A stretch of DNA of 64,000 nt, from contig JAYMTJ010000054.1 in assembly GCA_036897525.1 (NCBI GenBank), forward strand, positions 1 to 64,000, in the 5' to 3' direction. How positions within the stretch are numbered: the stretch's first letter is position 1; the number at the start of each line of letters is the position of its first letter. The translations under genes and the position numbers were made by a program. Shown here in pieces: positions 1-12,400 of this stretch. This stretch comes from Pelargonium x hortorum. Its lineage: Eukaryota; Streptophyta; Magnoliopsida; Geraniales; Geraniaceae. The notes beneath the pieces are model-generated. The model was not told the DNA's origin. It was given only the letters and a program-made list of their open reading frames with translations, and searched no databases.

Positions 1-3000
1 GGAATGTTCTTGAAACCAGTAACTGAATACGCCGGCAAATAACAGAATTAGCTTATCCTAAAAAAGTCTAGAGTCGGAATCCTATAGTATCCCATACAAA
101 ATACAAAAGGCGTATAGTATAGGGGAATCACTTTAGTTTGTTTATAGAAGTATAAGTTTTCTGTAGTACAATACTGCCTAAGTAAGCTATTTGATAATAA
201 ATTTTCGAAACCACGAAAACAGAGCACAATAGATTTATTAAGGATGTAAGTGGTTCAAATCAAAACGGATTTATTTAGCTTTAGAGCAGAAAAATACGCA
301 ACCGATACTATTCATAGTATTTGAGCAGTAAGGCTTTTTTTCACCGCGAAGGTAGCACTCTCTAAAAAATGGAAATAATTTCTTTATCTTCTAGTAAGTG
401 TGATCTCTTAAGGATACTGCAAACTAAAAAAATTATAAACTTCAATTTTCCTGGCACAGAAGTTCTTCCTTTATCTATTTAATGACTCTTGCTTGTAACG
501 AGCCCCTTTCCGATAGACATTACGAAACTAGGATTCTTTGTACGACCGCGCTAAACCCGAAATTACTATGCCCGATAAGTCCCCCCCTTTGCTCGATTCC
601 TTATATTAATATTCTTTACTTTCGTCTGAAGTATATATAGGTCCCAGACTCCGTATCACTATTTTCTTAACACCTATACCTTATTTCTTAGAAGCTACAC
701 TCAACTAATAAATTCAAGACTTAAAAGAAATACTAGAAAACCTTTATAATATAAACACTTTCCAGAAAGACTAAAATGAATAAAAATTCTATAGAATCAT
801 GCCAAAGTTACTGTCTAGCTTCTTTATTGACAGTTTAGCACCTCAGTAAGCTTTATTTATTTTACGTGGGATTTCCTATACTTAATTTGTTGGCCTCTTA
901 AAGCCTAGAAAGAAACCGTTACTTTGTTTTTTCTATTTACCAGGATCCTAAAAGCATGCATTTCTTTTTTTATGCCTCGCTTAGTAAAATAAAATAGAAA
1001 TATGTTACCTAGTAAAGAAGCCCTTAAAGTTCCCGAGCCTTCAAAACAACTAGAGAATTAGAACTTCCCTTTCTTTAGTTGAGAAGCTCCCCAATTACTT
1101 ACAAAGCGAGACAAGGTTCCCTGCCATGACTTTTCTGAAGTCAATTAAAGGAGCCCCGTAACCGAGCTAAAATTTAAGCTTTACGAAAGTCTTTCATTTC
1201 ATTTCAGCCCTAAGATTCAAAATTCCCGACTCCTTTTTTTAGTTTGTTACCCAAGGGTACTCTTTAAATAATGTGCTTTACTTTACCTTTCACTTCCTAG
1301 ACAGAAGAACTCCGATGTTATAACCTGTAGTATAATTCCCGAGTACTCTTTTCAAAAGTCTACAACAGCAGAATACTCAAAGTAAAGCTATTAAATAAGT
1401 TGTCTATATAAGGAAAAGTTAGTTCATTTTTTTACCGGATACAAAGGAGTAGGAATACTATATAACCCCGCATTTCGATAGGAAACAAGTACCTTTTCTT
1501 TTAGAGACTTCAATTGCTAATCTCAGAGAGGAATGCTTTTGTTAACATATTGAAAGTACACTTCGATTTTTTTAGAATTTATTTGCGGGTTTCCTCCCTT
1601 TTTTTAGGCTGCTTTTAGTTAAGCGATTTTCTGTGATTTTACTTTTATTTATGAGATAGACTTTGCTTTGATACAAGGAATCCTTTTAGTTTTACTTGCC
1701 CTAAAAAAAAGTGAAAGAGTTTACCAAAATTCTTTTAAGCTGACTTTGGATCTTTTTTTGATCTTATAATCCATGTTTTCCTTTTCTAGTGCTTAAAACA
1801 ACTTAGACATTGACATCTTAACCTTCTAAACCACTAAAAAAACGAAATGTAGGAGTAACTTGGATAGAGTATGCCCCTTTACAACCTGTATTATGAGACC
1901 TCGCGATTCCCTTGTAAATTTTTGGAATTCGTTATACTTGTTCTAGATCTAGAGAAGAAACTTTTTTTTTTGTTTTCTTAGTGAGTCATATTAAAAAAAG
2001 TATATACTAACTACAGCAACTCCTGATATATAAAGCAGTACTACAACCAAAAAAAAGCTCTCTTAATTATATTCTAGGATCTCTTAAATACGAAATTCCT
2101 GCATAGCAAAGGATCTGCTAAATCAGAAACTCGACGATAATTTTCTTTATTATTTAAAAGGGCATGATTACTTTTCAAGTGACTACGAGTATCTTGTTCT
2201 TTGAGGGTCCCCTTTTATATAATAGGTTATAAAGACTCTGAAAGCCCCTAGGAAAGTTCCCTATTATAAGTTTAAACTGCACATGAAAGCCCTGAGCGTT
2301 TTTAATGTACTACTTAACTTATAGGAGGTAGGAGGTGAGGGCTTCACTACTTTTGAGATACCCTGGTATATGCAATAAAAAGCTGCTACTAAATTTGACT
2401 TAATACCTTCTTGAGTATCTGGATCCCTTATTTGATTTGTTACTCAAGTCCTTAAGCTCAGAGCGGGCTCCTTATAAAGGAAAGGGTATTTAAGATTAAC
2501 ACTAAAGCTTTCCTAGGAAAACCCATTAAGTTAAACTTACCTCTTATCTTCATTTTCTTTGTGTGTTAATACCCTGGAGAGTCAGATTCATGTACTAACC
2601 ATTATCTATTTGTTTAGTATCGGGTCCCTCAGCTTAGGTAAGTTGAATATAGGGTTCATTTTTATCTTTATTGAAGCTTGCAAAGTCCTCGAGTCAGAGT
2701 CTCCTGAAAAGTTAAGCCTTGGTTTGTATTATTCCATATTAAGAGGGATTTTACATACAAAATTTGGTGTATATTATAATTTAGATTAGCCCAGTTCAGT
2801 AGCAGTATTATTTATGATTATCGGGACTCGCCGTTTTTTCTTTGTAAAGGTTTCTTGCTTTTTTTCATAACTTAAATAAAGCAGATATTTCCAGGTTTCA
2901 AAAGAATGACATTAACTAGGGTTAGCATGTATCTCTACTCTAAACCAAACCGGGCGCAAGCGCAAGGAAGGCATTCAATATACTAAATATTTGTATATCT

Positions 3001-6000
3001 CTAATCTGTTCAACTAACTCTTAAAGTTATAAGTACCGCATTGTATATTAAAGCACCTCTCTTTGAACAAAGGGATATACCCAAAAATCCTGTAGTGTAC
3101 AAAATAAAGTTTAGGGTAGCTCTAATAACTTTCTACTCAATTTTGGACGCCTAAATGCCGGCGAAGTCAACGGGTTTCCCTTTTTTATTCAGTAAAATCA
3201 CTTGGATTCGTATAAATTCCTGAGTCTCTAGCAAAGAATGCTTGCTGGGGGATTAAAGTCTCTGCCACATCCTCCGTATAGAGCTTCCCCTATATCTCTT
3301 TGCAGTACGAAACCTAAAGAGGAGTCCTTGTTTGTTTATTAATTAACCACAAGCAATCACAACTTCTAGCTTCTCTTATAAATTTATAAATTAGATAGCG
3401 GGCTCTGAGGAACCCATAATACTGGATTTCTATAATTATAAATAAGGTTCTTAATAAAAAGAAAAGCGAAACTCACAGGATTAACTAGACTAGAAGTTTA
3501 CTGGTCTAGCTTTAGATATTAACGCGGAAAAGTACCGCTCCTTAAGGGTCCTAAAATAACTAGTCATCAAAAACCAAGTTTAGTGCTTCTAAGGCTGTAT
3601 AATAGGAGTCTTTACGCAAGACATATTTAGTATTAAGTAGTATAAGCCAGTTCTATATTATAGGATTTGCAAAGGGGATACTTGTATAGTAAAGGTCAAA
3701 ACTTAATTAGGTTTTTTATGGAAACTTAAGTTTAAAGACTTAAGAAATGCTGAAATACCCATATTATAGCTATAAATTTGAAACTCCAATTTGAGAAAAA
3801 AACCTAGTGAAAAGTACTAAAAGAAGGAAATTACTTATTTAATTCTTAGACTTTACTAATATCTTTTATCTTTTACTAGTTATAGCAAGGTCTGCCAATA
3901 ATGTCATAAAATTTAGATCCCTTTTCCTCAAAAGTAAGCGGTTTTACTAAAAAGCTCAGCTCAGTTAAACATAACATAACAGGGTTCTCGGGTATACTTT
4001 GCTGTAGTTAAGACGTTGTCCTCCGGTTCAATATAAGTCTTGTAGATTTTCTTTTTAGGGTAGGGGTCGAACAAAGAAAGGATTTATAACTTATAAGAAA
4101 ATAGAGCGAATTTCCTAGAATTAATTGACGGGGGGATCTCCCACTTTTTAGTCGCAGTTTCTTTTAGGGTTACACTATGCAAAATGTGCTATATAAAGAT
4201 AAAGTAAATATTCCATAGCTTTTTTTTTTCGAAAACAACATACAATAGGGACCCCTTAGGACACTCCGGTTAGCGGGCTTAAGAAATTCGATACGTACGA
4301 GAAAAAAAAGGCGCCTTTTATTGACAATATTTATCTCTTAAATCCTATATTTTAAGATCACAACAACTCAAACGAAGAAAGTTTTTACCCATTCTCCTTT
4401 AAGTGCAGCTTTTCTTTAGAATTCTAAGAGCCCTTTCAAATTGTTAGGATATTGCCACTTTATTTGGGTTTAAAAAGAAAAAGTTTTGTACAAACAAGAA
4501 GGGGGAATCACCTAAGGAGTAGGTGCAAGCTTTTAGATTACCCATGAGTACTCCAAACGTACATATTAGTTTAATACCCAATTTATTTTAGAACTATATT
4601 CTAAAACAAGAGTGTATTGTATCCGGGGGCCGAAAAACAGGGAACTTTCGATATAGGCTAAAAGTTATATAAAAAATAAGGGTTCTATCGGCAGGCCCTC
4701 GGCTAAGGAAAACCTTTAATAGTAACCCCTGAAAGAGAATTCCTAATAGGGATCATTACATTATTCGCATTATTCAATTCTATCCATAAACAAACCTTCC
4801 TAACCTAACTTTAGTCTGTCAGGACTTTAACTTTTGACATGCTTAGCTAGAGCTAAATAGCCAAAGCACATGACTAATCCTATATATTTATAGTTTCAAG
4901 ACTTACTTGAGGGTTACATACACAACTTTAAGGGACTCTTGGATCTGTAAGAAAAGAATCTGGAAGAAAAAGACTTCTATTTTGGACACGCCCTGCTATA
5001 ACGAAGGGATTGGGTTGCTTTATTACTCTGCGGAGTTTTTGAAGGATTCTAGTACCTAAATTCACAACAAGTTTTGTTTTGTCTCTCAAAATCCTGGGTT
5101 CTTAGATAAGTGCAAAGCAAAGCTTGTCTTTAGTCGGAGCTTTGCTTAAAGGAAAACGTGGGGCTCTCATCAAAGTAATTAAAATAATTACTCCTCGATC
5201 AATAAACAATAGATTTTGAGGTTATAGCAAGGACCTAAAAGTTTAAGAAGTTAAGGGGCTGTCTATTAAGATTCGAACGAGTTTCCGGTAACAGAGGTAC
5301 CCTATATTATTATTTAGTTATAATAGAAATATAAAAAAGACAACAAAAATCTAATAACACTCCAATTTTTATGCCCTCTACCAAGACAAGGGCAATTTTA
5401 CACCTGAGGAAGCCCTTTTAATAAACTACTAACAGAAGTATTGTATTGTCCTTTCTGATACTCGTTACATTTTTTTAATCGTTATCTTAACTTAGAAGAA
5501 GGTCTTTGAAATCCCCAAGAGCTCGGCTTTTCTCGAACGTAGTACTACTTGGCTTACAAAAATATTGACTTTAACTTATTAACTTTTCATGTAGTACAGG
5601 AGTTTTTGCGTTAACCTTTCTTTTATTCTATTCGCACCTACTTCGGGACGTGTATATCCTTAGTGCGAACTTATTTGTTACCGAATTTGCCAGTTTACCA
5701 AACAGAACTTTTAGTTATAGTCTATTACCCCCTTCGCTTGTTAAGCTCATTAATAGAAGAGAAGCTCCCTGCGTTTCTGAAGTAAATACAAACTTTGTTT
5801 TAAGCAATTCCGTGCGAAATATAACACTCAACTTACACAAATATAGGGAGTCAATCCCGAAGCTAAATAAAAAAAAGAGTAATCTTTGGCTTAGGCTTAG
5901 TTAAAAGGCATTCTGCTTGACAAGGCTCCGGTAGTATAGCAACGCCAAATGACTTATAGAAATCCCTAAGAAAAAAATGAGTTACAAAAAACCAAAATCC

Positions 6001-7426
6001 ACCCTCTCTCAATACCCTTCTAAAGGCCAAGGCTCTCTTTGGTCTTTGGTAAGATGTACAAAAAATTGATGTAGGAACTTTACTCCCTAGTATCTAGATA
6101 CACTTTTTTTAAAAACTGTAAACGGGAACTCAAGGGAATCCCTTAATTATAGACGAAATCCCGTAGTGTGATAAGAAACTGGATACTTGCTGGGTTTACA
6201 AAATGAAAGGAAGAGTACTCTGGTTATTAGGATAATCCAAAAACCGAAAGCGGGGGTCCCCATAGGTGCTTCTTAAATGAAAGCCTTTTCTTTCAAGCTA
6301 TAGCTCGATTCTTAAAATGGGTTAATTATCATACCTTGACTCTTGTGAACTTAACGGGCAACACCAACTCCTGTAAGGGCTCTATGTTGTTTTTAGCAGT
6401 GCAGACGAGATTTAAGCTCCGGAGTTTCCTATATAACTTCATGTAATGTCTTGAAAATAATAACAATAATATCGATGTAACTTGAGAATAAGTTCTCACT
6501 GTATTTAAAAAATCTTTGCATTTACGGCATTAAGGGTCGCGCTTAAGTAGCAAAATTTCTCTCTCGGACTCGGACTCAAATAATGCCATTGTGCTCTTTC
6601 TGTATATATAATTAGAGGAGTCCTTTTCTTTTACCTTAGGCCAAGCCTCTGTCTGACGTAAAGAGTTCTAAGAGTTGAGAAGAGTCTAGGAAAATCTAAC
6701 TTGGACTCATATAGACCTTAAGCTTTTCCAAAAGGCGAGTTATTCTAAGGGCACTTACATAAAAAATTTAGCAGTTTCCATAACCCATAGCTTAGGGATT
6801 TAAATCCTTTTCCTTTTCATAAATATACAAGAATTTCTTTATACTTATGGCAGGAATTTTAGTTAGTAAGTCAATTTAAGAAACGTAGAAAAAAATCCGT
6901 TACAGAGGGGTATTCACTTATGTTTTAGCGCACGCAAAAGGCCCTGCAACTGCCTTTTTTTTTATTCATAGGCATTTCTTTTAGAGCTCCGTGTTTTTAT
7001 ATCCGGATCGAGGTTACGAAGCTGCTGTATGGAGTACTTCATTAAAATGTTAAATCTTCTTATACATACTAGTCATTTTTAGGGAATACTTTTTTATTAT
7101 TTATAAGAAAGGAGCTATGAAACTTTAATCGGATGTAAGAAAACTCGGAGTAATTGAATGCACTTATCATAGGATCTTGCTTTCTCTCTTTTAGGCATTC
7201 TCCCAATAAAACCTATAAAATAAGTAACAGAAAAGGCTCTCGGATGGCAGGACTTTGAACAAAACAGTGCATAAGGAATTACTACTTCTGTACCCCACCC
7301 TTCTTAAGAACTAAGTAATATTAGTATCTCGCAGGTCATCAAGCTTAGATAATTTCAAGACGAGTTTTCTCTAATTTCATTTCTCTAAAATAAAAGAAAA
7401 ACTGAAGAAGCTTCTGCACTTTACGA
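1..7426. other. AT-rich spacer without recognised genes
   Basis: I see no tRNA, rRNA or protein similarity on either strand. Frames at 2559-2789 and 5650-5904 (76 and 84 codons) are within chance length. GGANTCC palindromes followed by T runs occur, for example at 3321 and 6617. The stem-loop at 5174 is the only other structure noted. Confidence 0.55.
5174..5192. repeat. Small stem-loop, 8-bp stem
   Basis: AGTAATTA and TAATTACT enclose AAA. It is AT-rich, has no neighbouring gene, and no function is inferred. Confidence 0.3.
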
Positions 7427-7495
7427 GGTACCTAAACGGGCAATAAGTGCTATTCTCGATAATAACCTTAACCCTATATTATTTCATCTGTATTC
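7427..7495 (+). repeat. Dispersed repeat family 1, copy A
   Basis: The copy starts GGTACCTAAACGGGCAATAA, carries ATTCTCGA 25 bases in, and ends with TATTTCATCTGTATTC. Copies B (28235) and C (31827) share these blocks in the same order and on the same strand, with small insertions and deletions between them. Read in one frame, the first block gives VPKRAI-AIL in A and VSKRAI-SIL in C. Some differences are synonymous (CGG/CGT, CTC/CTA, GAT/GAC), hinting that the ancestor coded for protein. No protein family was recognised. Confidence 0.55.
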
Positions 7496-10400
7496 TTTAA
7501 TTTCGCATTTCGCAGCCTTTTGAATTTTAGGGTTTTCTATAAACTTAAGGTTAAAGCTAGGATCTTTCTGGACTTCTCGGGCTTAGGAAGGTACCAAGAA
7601 AATGAATCTGTTCGTAAAAGTAAGGAAACTTATCTTATATATATTTTTCTATTTTATACCCAGCCTACGAGATTCTTGAAAAGTCTAGGTAAAAAGAACT
7701 GCGGGCACTTATGAAACTCCGAAAAAGTAACACAGAATCTCTAAACATAGGGCACCCAAAGGAACTCTGGAATATATTCCAAAATGCATAGAGTCTCGAA
7801 AACATGTAAATAAACTACCAAGTTTAATCAGATTTTCTTCATTAAGGCCTCGCATAGTAATCGTACTTTTTTTTGTTGCTTCTTTGAAAAGCTTTTCTTA
7901 TAAAAAGTTTTTCCTTTTATTTAAGTGTTGAAATCCATAGCTAGAAAAGGGTTACGGCAACTTTGGATATAAAATCTTATAGAATAGAAGTCCAGTATAA
8001 ACGAGATTAACCCCTTGACTTGACATTCTTTGTCTTTGTAAAGGGCCTTTCCTATCGAGTTACAGACTAGCTTTCTTCTTTTCTTTTTAAGGATCTCGAT
8101 AATTCTTAGCCAAGTCCAGAGTAGAGTTGTAAAGTCGGGGTAGCTCTTAAGTTAAGGTGGACAGTCCTTTGTTTCCAAGTGTAGCTGATAATGTCCTTGA
8201 AAGCAAGCTAAGGAATTGTTCTAATGCTTTCTAATGCTTATGAAACCAGTGCATTCGATCTATCTGTATTGCCGGTAATGGAGGATAACATATTCTTGTT
8301 TTGTGTATCCCTTTGAAAGCAACTCCAAAATGAATTTCTTGTAAAACTGCAACTCTCGTTTTTAGTTTTTCCCTATACCTTAGGTCCTACTCCTAGCTGT
8401 ACACCCAACCCAGATAAAACTTGTTTGTAGATAGAGCTTTACTAGGATAGCTGTTAATAGGAAAGAAACTTATACGGTGCTCACGGATGTTCGCCTTACT
8501 GAATTGTAGCTTCTACTTACTTATTGGTGCTATACTCTTTCTTATGGGCTCTTATACACTTCTTCTTAGCAGATAGACCTTTCCCAGGACTCCGTACCTT
8601 ATGAGTCTTAGCGGCACTCCTCTATATCTGACCCAAACGCAGTGCCTTTTAGAAAATTTATAACTTAGGATTGACTCCGCAGGAAACACTCAGCTATGTT
8701 ATAAAGAGTTATAAAGATCTCACCCTAAACCAATGTGCTTAAAATAGGTGCGATTCCGTAGACAAGGAGAAAGCTTAAGCAGCTATAGAGCCTTTAACTT
8801 AAGGGATCCTTTACTTTAAGAGTAGAACCTTCTTAATTTATCTATACTAGCCTAACCAAGGGCTCCTGATACTGAGTAGGATATGTCAGTTAACGAAATT
8901 TTAATAACTCCTCTTAGAAAGCTATGTGAGAAGCTAACCCAGGACTTTTTTTTATAAAAATTTCTCGCTCAGGGACTCCGGTGCCTATAACAAAACAAAA
9001 GTAAAATCCCGCAAGGGTCTATCCGAAAGAAAATAGCGTATACCCAACTTTGCTTGCTAGAAAGCTTAAAGTGTTCTGCAATTTCTTGGGATCCTTTTTT
9101 TACCCATATGCTAAGTCAAGTGGAGAAGTTCAGTTTTTACACTTTTGAATGAAAACTCGATTTACTCGATATATATGAAGGGAGCTTTCTAAAAAAATTT
9201 TCTTGTACCCGAATGATAACGCGATAAAACAGCTACTACTAAAAAAAATTCTAGGAATTCCTTGCTCTAAAATAAGGGGGCAAAACTCCCGAAGAAAAAG
9301 GAGTAAGGGAGCACTTTTTCTACTAATGAATCTCAACTCTAAACAGTTTACTTTGATTAAAGCGGTTCGAATCCTGTCTAAGCCCTTACTTTTGTATATC
9401 CGGGCCCCTTTATAAATCTAGAAATAAAGGAAACCCTTATTTATGAAAGCCTTTACTTTACCAGGGCCCTAAGGACGGAAGGTGCTCTCTACTCTAATGT
9501 TAAAAGATAACTTATTACACCCAAACTTACTATATTACATATTAAAAATGACTCTCCAAAAGCAGGCTATCCTACAAGAATTTACTAATCTAACAGATGA
9601 AAAAAAGTACACCAGATCTCAATACTTAGTTTTATAGGAAAATTCCCTGACTTGAATAGAGAGCTATAGCTTTCTCGAACTTATGCCTTCTAGAGACTTT
9701 CTTTTTGACTGAATTCCGGAATACTCTTAATTACCACTCCAAAACCCAGGACACTGTACCAGATAGACTTCATTTTATGACAGCCCTATTTTCTTAAGGG
9801 TGGCCCCGGATTAGTATAGTACCAAAACGATATCGTTTAATTCCCCTCAAATTCATAAGATTCTTTGTTCTTATATCACGTATAATTGGCTGTTTTAAAA
9901 GTTCAACCATTTTTTTTATGAATGGAGTTCCTACAGCAAGCACTCTTGCTTGTCATATAGGATTTTTTATTTCTTTTTCTTCCTATAGAATTTGAGGATT
10001 ACACAATTACTTAATACTTAATATAGTATCACGAGCTAAACCTGTGAAAACGAGGTGTATAGATCAGGATTCCGTTATTTGTCTAAGGCTTTCTACCAGA
10101 ATTAGGTGAAAACTTTATAAGGGCGTCGCTTTTATATTATACAGGTTTTTTCAAGTCTACAACATTCAATAATTACTTTGGAGTTGTTCTTATAACGGGA
10201 AGACTCGACTTTTTTTTTCAAATAAAGAAAATAGATTTGTATGGTGTAATTTCAGACCCTCGTAATTAAAATGAAATAAGTAAAAGACTTCCAGACTTCA
10301 ATAAAAGCATTTTCGAAAGAACAGCCTCTTACTTTTTTGAACCAGGTGGGTTCCTTAGCAAATTATAGTTTCATATTTTTCTTAAGATTCAAAAACCGGG

Positions 10401-12018
10401 GAACGGGACTTCTTAGCCCTTAGCCTTCGTCCCTATGCCTTCTTTCCAAACAGCTATACTCCTTGCATTTTATATAGTTATATTATATAGTAGACTTACT
10501 CTAGCTCTGTATCTTATTCTTGATAGCTACATTCTTAAAAAAAGTCTTTAGAGCTATACCTTTCCGGAGTAGGGGGCTTCTTCCTGTAGCTGGGAGTTAC
10601 GATGTTACTCTTCTTATTGAAGCCAGTACTTATTATACATTGTATTATCTAAAGTCAAATTGAGTATATAGGAGTTATAGAAATTAGGAGTCAATCACGT
10701 GACTGCTGCGAAGGGAGGGAATTGTAAGGAGTAGTTTTTGTTAGTACATGAATACCACATATCCACCAACTTTATACCGATTTCTAGATCCGGAACTGAA
10801 GAAAAAAGAATTCCTTAAATTTTAATAGCTCTTTTAACTGGATCAGAAACAGCTTAAAAACAGGCTTATCCCTTAGTTCTACAGATGTTCCTTACCTTAC
10901 TGCGAACTCATTACTTTACTTCTAACCAATTAATTTCCTTGCAGTTTTAAGGAGATATTACCCTGTCTAACTAAGGATTTCATTCCAACACTTCTTTGTA
11001 CTTGGCTTTCTTTACCTGCTAAGAGCCCTTTATAAACCTGTTCCCTTACTAAATAAAGCTAAAGAAAGGAGGGAATTCCTGGTTGTTAATTAAGACTTTC
11101 CTTTATTCTAAAGTGGCTACTTTTTAGACTAGGAACAATGAATTTGCCAGCTTGTAGATGCCTATCTTCCTCTAGGTATTAGTTAGGAAACTCCTCCCTT
11201 TTATCTCGAAAACGACTCAATTCTTAGATCTTCTTTTAACTTAACAGGGTCGGGAATTGAAAGCAAGACCTTCTCTTCCTATTATTTGTATTTCCTTGAA
11301 AACCAACAAATAAAACCAAAAGGTGTCTGTTTTTTTATTTAGATTGGATTTTTGTTGCACATTTTTTCTTTTTATTGGTAAAAGTCTGTTTGATCTTTAC
11401 ACGGAAAAACGTGAGGCAATTATTTATTTTATTAAAACCCATTTTTTGCCTAAAAATAAAAAAAAAAATAAAGCGATTAAAAAGAGTCCTCTAGGACCTC
11501 GTTTACTGACTAGTAAGAAGTTAGCCTTTCTTTTCCGCACAAACCCGTATTATATTAATTTAATACTACCATAGGCAAAACTTTAGGTTTGATAACTAGT
11601 TTATAAACACCTTTAGTCCCTCTATTACAAAGGCAGGATCTTTTCGTCGAAATTTAAAAGACACTGCTGGTAAATCCCCCTTTTCTTAGCTTTTCTAGCA
11701 GAGGAGCTCTTTCACACGGGGGTTTCCCCTTTTATTGATTCAGAAGCATATAGGCAGTCTTTCGGAAACTCAATTTATATAGTATTCCATTCAAAGATTA
11801 AAATTTTCGTAGTTTGTTTATAATTATAAATAACCAGGCCAATCTTTTAAATAGTTTGTATTTGACTTATCACTATCCCTAGTGCTAGGGTCAGGGGAAT
11901 CCCCCTTAGGAGCCGTCTCATCTATTAAGAAAGTGTTTATAAGGACATGATGCCTTACTACACTACAGAGTGATAACCTATTTATAAATATGTTTATAAG
12001 CTTCTGTTTAAGCTGCAA
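7496..12018. other. AT-rich spacer without recognised genes
   Basis: It holds chance-length frames on both strands (for example 7520-7714, 9203-9415, 11323-11574), the 10-mer duplication at 8220 and the palindrome AAACGATATCGTTT at 9825-9838. Nothing else was recognised. Confidence 0.55.
8220..8239 (+). repeat. Tandem duplication of a 10-mer
   Basis: TCTAATGCTT occurs twice head to tail. It looks like a simple slippage product. Confidence 0.6.
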
Positions 12019-12400
12019 TTAGTCGACAGCACCAAAAGTGGACAAGTTAGGGAATGGAATCTGTTAGTTTATCCTAGGAATCTAATCAATCTAAAGAATA
12101 CTTTTTGGTCCAAAGAAGAGAAGTTCAAGGGTTTTCCTCAATTGACCAAGAAGCTGGTGATGGTATAGCCAGAGTCTATCTTGCTTGACCTCTGGCCAAC
12201 TCTCCTTCACTGACTGTGCAGGCTAAGGGTCAAGGCTAGGGATGAATAAGAAGAGCTGGTGAAGATGGTCTATAGATGAGATGGGCTTAGGATTAGATAC
12301 TAAGAATGCCGGAGGTTCATCTAGTAAGTCTTACTAAACTGTAATAGCTATCGAGCCTAAGGAATAGTTTACTCTAGCTATACCATCACGTAAAAATAGC
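12019..12400. other. Compositional island 1
   Basis: The texture differs from the flanks: richer in G and C, with words such as AGCTGGTGATGG and AGAGCTGGTGAAGATGG, and few GGANTCC palindromes. It contains the hairpin at 12168. AAAAGTGGACAAGTTAGG near 12034 resembles GAAAGTGGACAACTTAGG near 27839 in another island. No frame exceeds about 45 codons and no product was recognised. Confidence 0.4.
12168..12196. repeat. Short hairpin in an island
   Basis: GCCAGAG pairs with CTCTGGC across a 15-base loop, making a 7-bp stem. It lies inside the compositionally distinct patch 12019-12400. Confidence 0.4.

Noticed and set aside
4123-4134. AATTGACGGGGG, like the 16S motif before the 900 region
   Set aside because: An isolated 12-base match; flanking bases do not fit rRNA and the neighbouring conserved blocks are absent.
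5650-5904. 84-codon frame containing SLLPPSLVKL, recalling LLPPSL of cytochrome oxidase subunit 1
   Set aside because: Only six residues agree. None of the surrounding subunit 1 sequence or its histidine motifs is present.
9825-9838. 14-bp perfect palindrome AAACGATATCGTTT, and similar ones at 16111 and 17131
   Set aside because: Several 14-bp palindromes are expected by chance in a window this long, so they are mentioned only in the spacer entries.
12290-12300. GGATTAGATAC, like the 16S 790 region
   Set aside because: Only 11 bases, and the sequence after it (TAAGAATGCC) departs from the motif. No further rRNA context.
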